Part shown: positions 11,169-23,109 of the stretch, piece after piece | Position numbering within the stretch: the first letter of the stretch is position 1 | Layout: each line of letters starts with the position of its first letter | Origin: Gigaspora rosea | Lineage: Eukaryota; Glomeromycota; Glomeromycetes; Diversisporales; Gigasporaceae | Assembly: GCA_003550325.1 (NCBI GenBank) | Contig: QKWP01000197.1 | Span: 20,526-84,525 of the forward strand | Direction of reading: 5' to 3' | DNA: 64,000 bases | The notes under the pieces: generated by a model | Databases searched by the model: none | What the model was told of the DNA's origin: nothing | The model's input: only the letters and a program-made list of their open reading frames with translations | Translations under genes and position numbers: made by a program

Positions 11169-11689
11169 AGATACAATGGTCGAAGATAACGGCCCCACGA
11201 TATCAATCCCAACTCGGTTGAAGGGCTGACCAATTTTTATCAGAAAAAGGAATTCACATGTTCTAGATTTTTCCTAGCGCTGACATGGATCACAAGATCT
11301 GACATACTTCTTTACATCTTCCCCCATTTGGGGCCAGAAAAACCTTTGTGCAACTTGCTGAAGGGTGGATTAAAAATTAAAGTGTCCGAACATGGGGTCA
11401 GAATACAGACTAAAAAGGATGGCGAAGACTTCGTGAGGTAAGAGAACTCAAAGAAATTTAGAGGGTGTATGCTAAGATTTTTTGTATAAAATTTTATTAT
11501 TAAGGACATAGTGTCTAGTTTGTTTTGCAATATTTTCTGTTGTTGTGGCTCATGAGCCATAGGATTGTTGAGATATCTCGTATAGGTTTGATAGATTATA
11601 GGGTTCATCTGAATAGTGTTATGTAGGTATACAATAATATAATAAAAATTTTTGTAGATAAGAGTTAAGGTGAAGATAATTATAATTCG

Positions 11690-12930
11690 AAGGAAGGTGG
11701 ATAGTCAAAATCGTATTGTTTCAGAAAGAGCATCTGGGGCATCAATAATTCGGGTGAGACAATCAGTATTAGTATGTCATTTTCCGACACGATGTCGAAC
11801 ATCAAAGTCATACTCCTGCAAGGTCAATATCCAACGAGCAAGTCAGCCACAAGAGAGCTTTCGGCTGAACAAAAACTTGAGCACTGAATGGTCGGTGACT
11901 ATTGTAAACTTAGTCCCGTGAAGATATTGTCAAAAATAAGACACAGACCAGATCAAGACTAGACTAGTGATACGGGTCAACCCTGGCCCGACAGCCGGGT
12001 TGACGGGTGGGTTGACCCTCGGCTCACACCTTTGTGGGCTGGGCCAGTTGGTAAAAGAAATGTTAGAATCAATTCTCTTCTAAAGCATATTTCAGGCTAG
12101 GAATTAAATAAAATCGGCTAGTCATTTATAATAATGTAAGAGAATTGGCTATTTTTTTTAAGTAATAAACTAGCAAATAGCAAATATAATTCAAATATCA
12201 GAATGTTCAGAGGCATAGACAATAAACATAAAATACTAACATGCTAGAATTTTTTTAAGAACAAAAAGAATAAAAATTAAATAATTTAATATCACTAGAA
12301 TTTGACAAAAAGACTATCTGATGGTCTTTTACACGTTAATATAGATAAATATTGACTGATTCTGATCAGAAAAAATTTTACTAGTAAAAGGTCAGCCTGG
12401 TCAACTGGCCCGAGCTTTTTTGGGATCAGCCTTGGCCCACAATTTTTTCGTCGACCCGTATCACTAGGCTAGACACTTCTGTTCTGTTATAGAATAATTT
12501 TTTTCAGCAGGAGTCATGGTCCTGCTAGCATAAGAAACTACCCTTTCCCAGCCTTGTTTATTTAATTGAGAAAGAATGAATCCGAGGGTCTTCCAGATGT
12601 GTCAGTGAAGAGTAAAAATTTTTTATCAAAATCGGGGTAAGCAAGTACAGGCGCTGAGATAAGTTTAGCTTTCAAATTTTGGAAGGCCACCTGCTGCTCT
12701 TGAGTTCAGATATAATCTTTATTTTTCTTTAAAAGGAGATTTAATGGCCCAGCTAATTTGAAAAAATCTTTAATAAGTCATCTATAATAAGATGCCAAGT
12801 TCAAAAACCCACGAAGTTGTCGCAAATTGGTCAGTACTGGAAAATTACAAACTGCCTCAACTTTTTTGGGATCAGTGGAAATTCCTTTAACACTAACCAC
12901 ATAACCTAAAAACTGAAGCTCTTTTTTAAT
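11690..12930 (-). pseudogene. Gypsy RT thumb and RNase H, broken
   Basis: Minus strand. The thumb region is at 12780-12880 (NFPVLTNLRQLRGFLNLASY), followed by AFQNLKAKLISAPVLAYPDF and LFTDTSG near 12590-12690, the start of RNase H with its first Asp. The C-terminal part is at 11760-11920 (FTIVTDHSVLKFLFSRK, then TLQEYDFDVRHRVGK). Stop codons occur within both parts, and the 502-bp MITE at 11965-12466 separates them. Confidence 0.82.
11965..12466. mobile_element. 502-bp hAT-like element in RNase H
   Basis: A perfect 14-bp terminal repeat, TAGTGATACGGGTC, lies at 11965-11978 and inverted at 12453-12466. The flanks GACTAGAC (11957-11964) and GGCTAGAC (12467-12474) agree at 7 of 8 bases, a hAT-type target duplication. 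The ends are GC-rich (GGCCCG, GGGTTGAC words) and the interior is AT-rich and non-coding. Confidence 0.85.
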
Positions 12931-12959
12931 GAAATGACATTTACCCAGATTCAACTTTA

Positions 12960-13540
12960 ATTCAACCTGTTTAAGCTATTGAAAAACTTCTACCAAATGT
13001 CGAAGATGCAAGTCGAAAGAAAAGGAAAAAACATTAATATCATCAAGGTACACAACAATGAACTTCCCATTAATTCTGTAAAAGACTTTATCCATCAGGC
13101 GCTGAAACATGGCAGGTGCGTTAGTTAGGCCGAAAGGCATGACATTAAATTTATAATTTCCAAGGTGACATATGAACGCAGTCTTTTTTCTGTCATTTGG
13201 GTCAGCTTTGATTTGCCAGTATCCACTAGCCAAATCAAGTAAATATACCATGCCAAATTTTTAAGAGTATCGAAAAGATCATTAATAACAGATAGAAGAT
13301 AATTATCTTTTTTAGTTACAACGTTGAAACACTGGTAATTTATACAAAACCGAACTTTGTCCTTCTGGTTAACCAGCACAACGGGGGAAGTCCGGGACTA
13401 GCAGAAGGCCAATAATATGAGCTTCTAACATCCTTGTAATTTCATCCTCCAAAAATTCTTTTTCCATAGGAGAAGTCTGATATGCCTTTTGCTTCACTGG
13501 GGGAGCGTCACCTATAGTGATGCTACTGAAATTAATTTTT
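12960..13540 (-). pseudogene. Gypsy reverse transcriptase core, broken
   Basis: Minus strand, from about 13540 down: KQKAYQTSPMEKEFLEDEI, then HIIGLL near 13410, KDKVRFCINYQCFNVVTKKD near 13330, and LDLASGYWQIKADPNDRKKT near 13210. The catalytic motif VVYLDDINVFS near 13040 has the two Asp residues intact. The order and spacing are those of Ty3/Gypsy RT. Frameshifts near 13385 and 13250 split the domain into overlapping frames, so it cannot make a whole enzyme. Confidence 0.9.
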
Positions 13541-14330
13541 GAAAAAGGACTATTTCGTTTTCATTAGAGAAATTAAAATTTTTTATAAGGAAGAGCCAAT
13601 AAAATTTATATAGATATATTCCTTATAATTTCGTTTATTCAAAAAAAGTATCAAATAATTTCGTCTTTCAAGTAAAATATGTCAAAATCAATTTCGTATT
13701 CAAATTTTAATTTTGGGTTTTAGAACCCAAAACTATTTCATTCTCATGTATAGTTACCTGTAAAAATTTGGTGTGTAACTAAACTAGTTTTTTCTAGATC
13801 AGAAGGGAACCAAGCAAAGAGTTCTTGGTGCTCAAAAAGAAAATAATTGATTTGGTTCTGCTCCTCCTAGTTCGAGTATTTCTATATCAAGTTCAGAAGC
13901 CAATTCGAAAGCCCTATCAAAAAAAAATCTACTTCATCTATCAAATCTTCAAAATTATCTTTGCATTTTTCTACTTTCTTATAATCCACATCCCACCACC
14001 CTTTAGAAATACCAGACTCTTTAGTTGGGGTCTTTTTTAAAATGAAAAAATCATAAGAATCATAAAAATTGTCACGTGCAAAAGATTTTTCTACAAAAAC
14101 GGGTCTTTCACGAGAGCTTGCTATGGATGGAAATGAAGCACGACCCAGTGGGCATAACAGTAAGTAATATCTTCTTCTTCAGAAAATCTAAATAACCGAT
14201 CTTCTAGCTCCTCTTCTTCTTCATACTTACTTTCTTCTTCCTCCTCTTCCAACCCAATATTCTCATTATCTTTCTCTTTGTTATTCTGGCCCTTTTCTTG
14301 TGGATAATTATTCTCTTAAATAGGAGCATG
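13541..14330 (-). pseudogene. Gypsy protease-RT linker
   Basis: The minus strand contains long acidic, low-complexity coding-like sequence: Glu-rich runs at 14190-14290 (for example EEELEDRLFRFSEEED) and a segment DLIDEVDFF near 13930. Positions 13560-13720 are AT-rich with stops. By position this is the spacer between retropepsin and RT. Confidence 0.6.
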
Positions 14331-14670
14331 TTTCAGTCGACGAAATTTAATAGAAATTACGATCTCATCATTTCCCCACTGGAAGGTCATCTCTAAAAAG
14401 TTGTAATCTATCTTGGCATGAACTTTAGACAGCTAGTCGTTTCTGACAATGGCTTGATACGATACTGCATCGATCACAACTACATTAACAGGAATCTCTA
14501 CTCCTCTAACAACAAATGGAAAGTCTGAAATCTCACCAATTGCTCTCTTACTTTGGCCATGAACGTTAACCATATTTACTGTAGAAGGCCTTTCAACTTT
14601 TACTCCCAAATTGCTTAGTAGATAAGAGGAGACAACACTCCCTGAAAAACACTATCGATAACAGTCAGGA
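14330..14670 (-). pseudogene. Gypsy retropepsin-like protease, broken
   Basis: Minus strand: VIDS near 14655-14665 matches the start of the aspartic protease active site, but an 8-base disturbance follows before SVVSSYLLSNLGVKVERPST. Downstream come GQSKRAIGEISDFPFVVRG, VNVVVIDAVSYQAIVRND, a stop where Trp is expected, then LSKVHAKIDYNFLEMTFQWG. The pattern fits retropepsins of Gypsy elements. It is inactive because of the frame break and stop. Confidence 0.75.
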
Positions 14671-14739
14671 AATATACCAAATTAGGATAATGTAGATCGC
14701 TTCTTTTACGGTAACAAAATATCGATCAGACGAGTCTCG

Positions 14740-15331
14740 ACTATTCTACATGTGATCATCAGCTCTGTGCAACTATCCAATAAAATTGCAAGGCCTAAAC
14801 ATAACAACCAAGAATTTTGTACATACCTGATATATACATATGTACATACATACAATACTTTACCTACAGCAATAAGAGATTTAGATTAATAACTTCATAC
14901 AATGATATTGTTTTTCTGACTGCATGGGACAAATCACCATTTAAAAGTAGATTTAAAGTGAATTATATGGGTAATATAAAAAGAAGAAATCTTGCAGAAA
15001 CTTATTTAATTTACTACTATAATCATTGGCATTTAAAGAATATCATTATAGCCTTTTATTTATTAAAAAACAACCTTTGAATTAAAAAACCTGACAACTT
15101 TAAAGCTGCTGCATTCAAAGCAAATCATCCCGTTCTTTCAGAGTATGGGATATTTACTTTGAAATTAAAATTATATACAAAAAAAAATGGTATTATTAAT
15201 AATTATTTTATTAACATCACTTTTATTATGATTTTTTATAATCTTTTAATTCCATTTTTTTAATAGAACAATTGGAATCAGGCAAAGTAATAAAAAATAG
15301 TCGATTCAGCCTATATCAATAATATATATGC
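14740..15331. other. Unexplained stretch inside the Gypsy element
   Basis: An 87-codon plus-strand frame (14817-15080), including AWDKSPFKSRFKVNYMGN, is opposite in sense to the retrotransposon. I do not recognise it, and composition gives no clear support for coding. It may be part of a further insertion whose ends I could not define. Confidence 0.3.
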
Positions 15332-16646
15332 ATGCCCGGTAATATCAAATTTTTATTTTATTTTCTTATTATGTATTACAAATTAATTTCTATCATATCT
15401 CTTAGGTCAGGAACCGGCAAAATGATAGTAGAAAATTTACTAGACTAGCCCAAGCAAATAAGCTTTCATTAAAACTTTGTGGAATAAGATAAGAGCTATT
15501 TCAATTTTGATTCTTAATATGTTTCAAGATTTTGGCTAGATCCATACCTTTATATAGACTCAAAAAAAATAATCAAAAAATATTAAACTCTGGATATAAG
15601 TATGCCAGTGTGCATTTCCTTTGAGGAAAAAAATAACTCTAAATGAATTTACTAGAATATTTAAAAGTTCGTTGCTGAAGTTCACTTTTACTAGCCCGCC
15701 TTGTGATCTAAACCAATATAGAATGCCTTTAAAATTGCTACGTGAATGGCACGCAATTCCTTAAAATATTTTATAATATTAAATTTTTGTCTATTCGTTT
15801 TAAAAAATATAACTTTTAATTATAAATGTTGGTTACCTGAGTACAGTATAGCAGTAGTACTGCAGTAGTATAAAACACTATTTTTTCCTAAAATTTTGAT
15901 ATCATCCAACTATATCACCAGTCGTATATCCTCAAGGAATTGTTCCTAAAATGCTAACTGTTACAAAAAATCCAAAAATTGCCAAAATTATCCATTTAAA
16001 TTTATTGCTGAGTTTTTTTTAGGATTTTACTTCACTGCTGGGCAAAAAAGCCTTAGCTGTTTTTGTTGAGGAGAACTCGAATAAATATTTGTTACAATAC
16101 CAAATATTAAAAAGAACAAAAATGGCCGTAAAAATTAATCAGCAAATTAAACGAAATCCAATTCCGCTTGTGCCATCAAAACTAGTCCTTTCTTCTACAA
16201 GGGAGTTAATTTCTTAGGCTTCTTGGTCAAAATGAAAAGGAGAAGCTTGAAACATTAATCCCGCTGCTGCACCTCCAAACAAACAGAGAAAAGAACTAAA
16301 ACTGTCTAATTTCATAGCCAAAAATAAAGAAATTAATAGTGAAATAAAATGGATATATTCATTATATCAGAATAAACAAGTGTTAAAAAGAGAAACAGCA
16401 ACAGTAAGAGAAATTATTACCAGATTTCTCCTTTTCTTTCATTTTTCCAAAGAAGCAGAAGCAAAAAAACTTTGAAGGATATAATAAATCATATGGCGCA
16501 CTGTTTCTTGAACAAAAAGAATATCCATCATCACCATGATAACTACACCTCATGTTTCATTTTCCTTATATTCCTGACCTAAGGGATATGATAAAAATTA
16601 ATTCGTATTATAAAAAAATAAAATAAAAATTTGCGATTACTGGCAT
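15332..16646. mobile_element. About 1.3-kb TIR element inside the Gypsy element
   Basis: Inverted ends of about 80 bp: left 15332-15412 and right 16568-16646 share CAAATTTTTATTTTATTTT and CTTAGGTCAGGA in mirror order, beginning ATGCCCGGTAAT on the left and ATGCCAGTAATC on the right. Plus and minus strands have no long frame. There is no clear target duplication. It lies between gag and protease sequence. Confidence 0.65.
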
Positions 16647-17040
16647 AAACATAATTTGTATCGTATATTTTTTTATCGCTTTGCTTTATCAATATCTGAT
16701 TCAAAGCATTCTATTCACTTCGACATGCTTATTTTACAATTCCTAATTCTGTAATTATGGGTCTCATCCACTTTTTTAACAAGTGTTAACTCGCGTGGAT
16801 TATTGTGAATTATTTAAACTAGACGTCTTACATTGTCTACTCTTAGATTTTCAATAATAAATTATAAGAATAAAAAATTACTGAAAAATGCTGGCAAAAA
16901 GGTTCGCAAGAGCCAATAAAATTCAAGAATCGATGCATAGATTATTCTAGAACCTGATTTCCTAATTCGGTATATCCCCTGACTGGATAATCAAAGGTAT
17001 TACCTTATTAAAAACTACTGCATCACAATATAGAGCAGTT
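16647..17040. other. AT-rich stretch between the TIR element and gag
   Basis: I see no retrotransposon motif or other gene here; it may belong to a further eroded insert. Confidence 0.35.
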
Positions 17041-19052
17041 AAAGTCAGGGAGGGCTATAGGTTGATATAGTTACGAGCCTTTCATTTTTGGTGCAACCTT
17101 CTTCTGAAGTCCCTTGATTAATTCAGCGTGCATAGAAGGAACTGACCGAAGTAACTGCCTGATAGTGATATTAGCTTGCTTGTTACAGATATTGGTTACT
17201 ACTGAATAAGGGAGGCACTAAAGCAGATATTTGTAGGGGGTCCTCAAAGAATTTCTTTTTACAGGCCGTTACAGCTTTACTAGTTTTATTTGTGACGCAA
17301 AAGGTTTCAAAACTTCACCCTGTCGTCCCGATTCTTCATCCGGAGCACCGGTAGCTAAGTCCTTCTCAGTTCTTTGACGCTTGAGCCTGGTAGACTATAT
17401 AGGTCTCTTACCTTTTCATTGGCTATAAATATTTGGTTGTCTCCTATAAGATTTAAAAATATGTAGGCATCACTTGAGGTGCGTTCACTGTTAACGGGGT
17501 CAGCAGGAGAATTATTCCAGTGTTGATTATTTTGGTTGATGGGGATGGCGTTGCTTCTAGTAGCTACAGGTTTTGAATTATTTGCATGGGGAGGCTGGGG
17601 ACAATCTTGTGCGTAATGGCCAGTTTGCCCATACTGGTAACAAGGGTAAAGAGGTGGGTTATTCCAATTTCGTCATAGTAGGTCCCAATTTTTTTCATCT
17701 GGGTTACCATGGCCATAAAGGCTTCTCCCAGCTTGACTATAGCTTCTTCTGTTTTGGAAGGTTTTTTTTTACTGGAAGAGGGGCAGAAGGGAGAACACTC
17801 GCGTGAGAATTGGAATTAGGTGGGACTGGTGTATAGGTGATAGAAGGCAGGTAAGGATTAAAAAGAATAGTGCTTTGCTTAAATGAAGTTTCGAACACTT
17901 TTGCCCGTTCATATGCAGCAGCAAGAGTATGGAGCATAAAGGGAGCTACAGAAAGAGAAAGTTCAGTCCAAAGGCTGTTTATGAACATTTGCGCCTTTGC
18001 ACTATCGGGGTATCTATGTCCTCCGGCCTCGACTCTTTGTAGTAATTCTTCAAAGGCAACATGGTAGGAGTCGACATCTTCAACAGGACCTTGTTTCTTT
18101 TGGGTAAGTTGGGCAAACTATTTGCTTTCTAATGCAGGGTTCTAAACTAAGTAATAAACGAGGGTCAGAAGCTTCGATTGGGGCAGCCTAATCGTTCCAT
18201 CGATTGATGGGCAATTACTGCACCTGGTTAGTAACCCACCACATAGCTGCAGCAGTGCTGCAGCTCTTTTGAGTTTCAGAACAATTACCGGAATCTTTCT
18301 TTCATCCTGGACTTGATTCGCTTCGAAGGTCTTTTCCATGTCTTCAAGCCATGAAATTGGATCTTGCTCTTTAGCGGAAAACTCAGGGTATGTAATTAGA
18401 TTAAGCTCGCGGGGTATGCTTTAGGAAGATTAATTTGAAGAGCAAGAGCATTCTGCATCTGGAAAACTAAATTTCCAATTTGCCATGCAAGTAGGACCAT
18501 CAGATCAACTTCCTCTTCTTCTTCTAGAGAACAGACCGGCAGCTGGAGGTTGGTTGTGGATTGTCAAAATTTGGGTCAATCAGGTAAATGTTATCATTTC
18601 GCTCATTCTGCACCATCTCTTCAAAGTCTTCAGAGTGTTCACTAACATTTTCAATGTTTCAGAAAGGGGCTTGGGTAAATACGTATGCTTCCTGGTAAAC
18701 TGTAAGAATTTCGTTCACAAGTTCAAGAAAATCAGGAGAACCACTATATCGAAAAGAAAAATAAAACGCTGAAGAAGATTTCCATGATATTTTCTAGACT
18801 GAGGTCATTAAGTTCTTTGAGATAGCGTATAGTGTGCTGTGAATAATGAGTGGCTAAATGGGCCTGATTATACCACGTCCAAAAGTTAAGAAACTGTCCC
18901 AAAAGTTTTTCAGTTGGCGGGAAACAAAGAATGTATGATTCGTCTAGGTAATGCTTTATGAGATATCCAATAGCATGGGGAGTTTTCCCAAAAAGATAAT
19001 GATATTGGTCATGTCTATAGTTATTTCGAAAGTGTTGTTCAAAATTATTCAT
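17041..19052 (-). pseudogene. Gypsy gag polyprotein, broken
   Basis: Minus strand, start at 19052 just after the 5' LTR and primer site (MNNFEQHFRNNYRHDQYHYL). A segment near 18142-18350 (DMEKTFEANQVQDERKIPVI) resembles the capsid domain of retrotransposon gag. SLWTELSLSVAPFMLHTLAA follows at 17900-17975. The nucleocapsid knuckle near 17590-17640 reads CYQYGQTGHYAQDCP, where CX2CX4HX4C is expected, so the second Cys is Tyr. Several frameshifts separate these parts. The region below 17560 encodes a Ser/Asp-rich linker with stops. The product would have formed the virus-like particle; this copy cannot. Confidence 0.75.
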
Positions 19053-19094
19053 ACAAATTTTTAATTATAGGTGAAATCCGAAGTGCGGCATATT

Positions 19095-19112
19095 TCCACA
19101 AAATAGGCACCA
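19095..19112 (-). other. Primer-binding site of the Gypsy element
   Basis: Two bases inside the 5' LTR, the minus strand reads TGGTGCCTATTTTGTGG. The leading TGG is complementary to a tRNA CCA end, so the primer tRNA should end in GGCACCA. The tRNA identity is not assigned. Confidence 0.55.
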
Positions 19113-19114
19113 AA

Positions 19115-20245
19115 TGTTACTATCAGATGGGAGAGCATCAGACAACCGCCAATATAGTCTCAGAATAGTAAGCTGGACTTTAGTTATGGAGGGTAGGATT
19201 ATGAGTAGGAATTAACAAAGGGAAGTCCAAGGGAGAACAAAATACTTTGGCGTAAAAGGAATTGAATAAGATATATATATATGGCGGGGAGATAATTATG
19301 TGATTGAAGTAGAATGTAGAGTTACTTAAGGGAGGTAATTAATGTATTATGTATATTGATGTATCAGTGTAAGGCTTAAATGTATCGACGATTTAATTAA
19401 TACGGTGATCAAACTAAGAATTCAATTTAAATCTATCAAACAATGAAATCAGTAAATTAATTTATTCGATATAATATAACAATGCACGAGTGTCAATATA
19501 TCAAATTAATAAATAATGCGAATAGCATAGTTTAATGCTAACAAGCAGTGTTTGAGAATTCGACAATACAAAAATAAATATTATAAGTTGCCTTTGGCTT
19601 TGAAATGTCCACAACTTATAATTATAGTTTATTAATCAGAGCGAAGTCTGAAGAAACTTTATTAAGGCAACTTTAAATACATAATCGATACATATAAATA
19701 AATTATACTAGTCTATTGTAGGAATATCGTTATCCCGATAGTCATATCTAATGCATTCATAATTTTACACGGCAATAATTTTTGGATCAATCGTATGGTT
19801 CTCTAAATGCTATAAATAAAACGATAATAATTGAATGCTTCAAGTTCATTCAGTTCTTCTATGAACTTTAATTACTCGCTCCCTTTGTACAAGGGGCGAT
19901 TTGGTAATATTTAAATGCTTCATGTTCGTTTGTCCTCGAACGAAGCAATAATAGTTCATACATAATTTTCTATGTATTAAGAAGATTACGTGATGAAAGT
20001 CACAAAAGACGATTCGTCATATGATTATGTAAAGCCGGGGTTCGCGTTATCCATCTATGCAGTGTGATAAAAAATATAAATAAGGAAATAGATATAATAT
20101 AGCAGTATTACAAATAAAGAAAGATAATCAGAAAAGAAACGTAGTACGGTTGTACAATCAAAGAAAGTTTAAGGATGATCAATCGGAAGACCGATTGGTC
20201 AACCATGCAAGGGTAAAAAAAATTTTTTTAATTTGCAGGGGAACA
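19115..20245 (-). repeat. 5' LTR of the Gypsy element
   Basis: Direct repeat of 8454-9596 with the same ends. The tail of the kinase-TPR frame on the minus strand runs into it and stops by chance at 20179. Confidence 0.92.
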
Positions 20246-20249
20246 CCGG

Positions 20250-23036
20250 TTATTAAAACATAAAAAAATTTTTTTTTTGATGTTTCCAAATTTTGACCAG
20301 GCCGGATTATGAAAACCAATTGATTAATATATCTCATCATATAGGTTTTTGCACGTTCACTTAATGCAAATGTATTGTTTGGATTTATTTCCAATGATTT
20401 ATTTAAATCTACAATTGATTCTATATATCTGTTCATCATGCGATATGCTGCACCACGTTCGTTTAAAGCAAATACATCATTTGGATTGATTTCTAATGAT
20501 TTATTTAAATCTGCAAGTGATTCTTCATATNNNNNNNNNNNNNNNNNNNNNNNNNNNNNNNNNNNNNNNNNNNNNNNNNNNNNNNNNNNNNNNNNNNNNN
20601 NNNNNNNNNNNNNNNNNNNNNNNNNNNNNNNNNNNNNNNNNNNNNNNNNNNNNNNNNNNNNNNNNNNNNNNNNNNNNNNNNNNNNNNNNNNNNNNNNNNN
20701 NTGCATTATTTGGATCGATTTCTAATGATTTATTTAAATCTGCAAGTGATTCTTCATATTTATTCATCCTGCGATATGATACACCACGGCAGAATAATGT
20801 CACTGCATTATTTGAATCGATTTCTAATGATTTATTTAAATCTGCAATTGATTCTTCATATCTGTTCATCTTTAGATATGTTATACCGCGTTCTCTTAAA
20901 GCAAATACATCATTTGGATTGATTTCTAATGATTTATTTAAATCTGCAATTGATTCATCATATTTATTCATAATGCGATATGTTGCACCGCGTGAGCTTA
21001 ATGTAATTGCATTCTTCTAATGATTTATTTAAGTCTGCAAGTGCTTCTTCACATTTATTCATCATGTAATATAATTTACCGCGCTCGCCTAATGTAAATG
21101 CATTATTTGGATCGATTTCTAATGATTTATTTAAATCTGCAAGTGATTCTTCACATTTATTCAACATGCGATATGATACACCACGGCTGTATAATGTCAC
21201 TGCATTATTTGAATCGATTTCTAATGATTTATTTAAATCTGCAAGTGATTCTTCATATTTATTCATCATCCGATATGTTTTACCTTACCACGTTCTCTTA
21301 ATGTAATTGCATTATTTGGATCGATTTCTAATGATTTATTTAAATCTGCAAGTGATTCTTCATATTTATTCATCATGGGATATGCTCTACCGCGTTTTCT
21401 TAATGTAATTGCATTATTTGAATCGATTTCTAATGATTTATTTAGCCTTAAACGTTTTTTCTCATTTTCGCTCATTATATCATAATAAGATAGTGATGAA
21501 GTGACATTTCGTTTTAAAACCGAATCAGGAATTATCAAACTTATATCTGCCCTACTTTGATCGTCTTGATTAACTCGAATTGATTTTTGAGTTTTTAAAG
21601 CATTATAATTTTGGGCAATTATGTTTGTAACTTGTCCATTATCGAAACTTAGATTTTTCAAATTAAAAAAGACATGTTGAATATCTGGGCGGCTTTCAGG
21701 ATTTTGTTGCCAACAATCTATTTATTAATTAAAATTATTCTTGAACTTTAACGAAAAATAGTATATATATATTATAAAAATTTATCATACCTGTATAAAT
21801 CTTGATATATTCTGGTGGTGATCCTTCAACAGGGATTTCTCGAACACCGTTGCTAATGTCTAACATTAATGCAAGATAATGTTCAGAATCAGCTTGAAAA
21901 GGTGGCTAACCACTAGATATTTCCCACATAAGGACACCAACACTATATATATCTGATTTTTTATTAAATCTAAAGATCTATTTTTATTGCGTGAACTTAT
22001 AAAACTTTGTGGATCCATATATGGAATTGCACCAAAAAAGTTTAGACTTGAGTTTGTCACTTCACCCAATCTTTTAGAAAGTCCAAAGTCTGTAAGTTTA
22101 ATACGTTTGTCATGAACAAGTATATTTGTTGAATGCTATTAAAAATCATAAATAATTAGATTAATCAAATAATCGTCATTATGTCAATATTAAAAAAAAA
22201 ACTACCAGATCTCGATGAATTATTTCTTCAGCATGCAAGCATTTGACTGCACTAGCAATCTGTACCGAAAAATTAATCTTATCGTTCCAAGAAAGTTCTT
22301 TAAAATTATTTTGCAGATACGATCGTAAAGTTCCGCTGTCAGCATATTCAAGAACAAGCATGTAATGCGCAGAACTCGAATCTGTATTATCTATTGTAGT
22401 AATATATATATGTTATTAGTTATTTGAGTGCTGTAGAGTAAAACCTGGAAGTGAAAATTTAAGCTTTCAGGATATAATCCGAAAGAATTATATTTATCCA
22501 GCAGCTGACTATGATAGTGCTTGCCAAGTAACTAACTATTTGTTATGAATATGATTAGTGTTCTGGACGCATGATACTTTGATATTTTTACAGTAATACA
22601 AAATTTTCAAGTTTTCACTTCCAGAGCATTCATATTTTAAATTATAAAATCTAAAATTCACTTTTTCATAAAAAAATATGAATTAATTACCTTTATTTTT
22701 AGTAACACCGAGCAGACGTATAATATTAGAGTGTATATCAGCCTTACAATGTAATTTAAGCTACCAAATTATACCTTACAATTAATATGATATTGTGTCA
22801 TATATTTATACATTAATAACTAATTCAGTTACCTCTTTAACAATTTCTTTAATAGGCACATTACTTTTAAACGATTTTATTGCAACGCTAATTTCATTGT
22901 TTATGAAAGTTGCACGATACACATTACCAAATCCTCCTTCTCCGATCAACTTAAAATCCTCGAAACGATAATATTCGTAAAATTTAATACGCTCTTCATT
23001 AAGGCATTTTTGAATTAAATCTTCAGATTGGTTCAT
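20250..23036 (-). pseudogene. Kinase-TPR gene, minus-strand copy, broken
   Basis: Inferred exons (minus): 23036-22833, 22760-22691, 22390-22206, 22135-21791, and 21717 onward. The encoded order is: glycine loop IGEGGFGNVYRA, VAIKSF lysine, EYADSGTLRSYL, IIHRDL catalytic loop, LTDFGLSKR magnesium loop, PYMDPQSF, CWQQNPESRPDI. A TPR array (34-residue units, EESLADLNKSLEIDPNN) follows. This is a tyrosine-kinase-like domain joined to TPRs, a signalling architecture abundant in Glomeromycotina. Lesions: a one-base T loss near 21966, TAG at 21907-21909 where the plus copy has Tyr, frame changes near 21285 and 21015, and the LTR insertion at the 3' end. The introns and 100 bp of upstream sequence match the copy at 45055. 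Confidence 0.85.
20531..20701. other. Assembly gap of 171 N
   Basis: All N, located inside the TPR array, where near-identical 102-bp units make assembly ambiguous. The frames that cross it are not informative. Confidence 0.99.
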
Positions 23037-23109
23037 AATTGTGCGCAGAGTTGTAAGTTTTCACTGTCCTAAGTCTTTTACGACCATATCACCCAAATGT
23101 CCAGGCGCC

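Larger units (their letters stand above)
9682..11400 (-). pseudogene. Gypsy integrase, broken
   Basis: Read on the minus strand from high to low coordinates. The zinc-binding part is at 11255-11360 (RFFWPQMGEDVKKYVRSCDP, then CQR and a stop). GIDIVGP near 11210 holds the first catalytic Asp. After the 0.7-kb insert, KKYIVVATEYLTKWPEAHAL lies near 10400-10460. The second catalytic position reads LLSNQRKHFS near 10320, so the expected Asp is Asn. NWLVERFNRTL near 10200 carries the catalytic Glu. The C-terminal part, 9682-10182, contains HSTTGYKPFFLLYGRDPVLP. Frameshifts separate the parts. This enzyme would have integrated the element's cDNA; here it is inactive. Confidence 0.85.
8454..20245 (-). 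mobile_element. Ty3/Gypsy LTR retrotransposon, full length but degenerate
   Basis: Two direct repeats of about 1.14 kb (8454-9596 and 19115-20245) bound a minus-strand gag, protease, RT, RNase H, integrase series. This is the domain order of Ty3/Gypsy. The LTR ends are TGTT...AACA type with slight decay. The 4 bases outside each LTR are CCGG (8450-8453 and 20246-20249), a likely target duplication, although Gypsy elements usually duplicate 5. A primer-binding site starting TGG follows the 5' LTR. Every coding domain has stops or frameshifts, and at least three elements are inserted (10488-11168, 11965-12466, 15332-16646). The LTRs still differ by only scattered substitutions and short indels, so the insertion is not ancient. 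The total span of 11.8 kb is inflated by the inserts. Confidence 0.9.

Noticed and set aside
20375-21301. Plus-strand frames across the minus kinase-TPR copy and the N gap
   Set aside because: Same shadow effect, and translation through N is meaningless.
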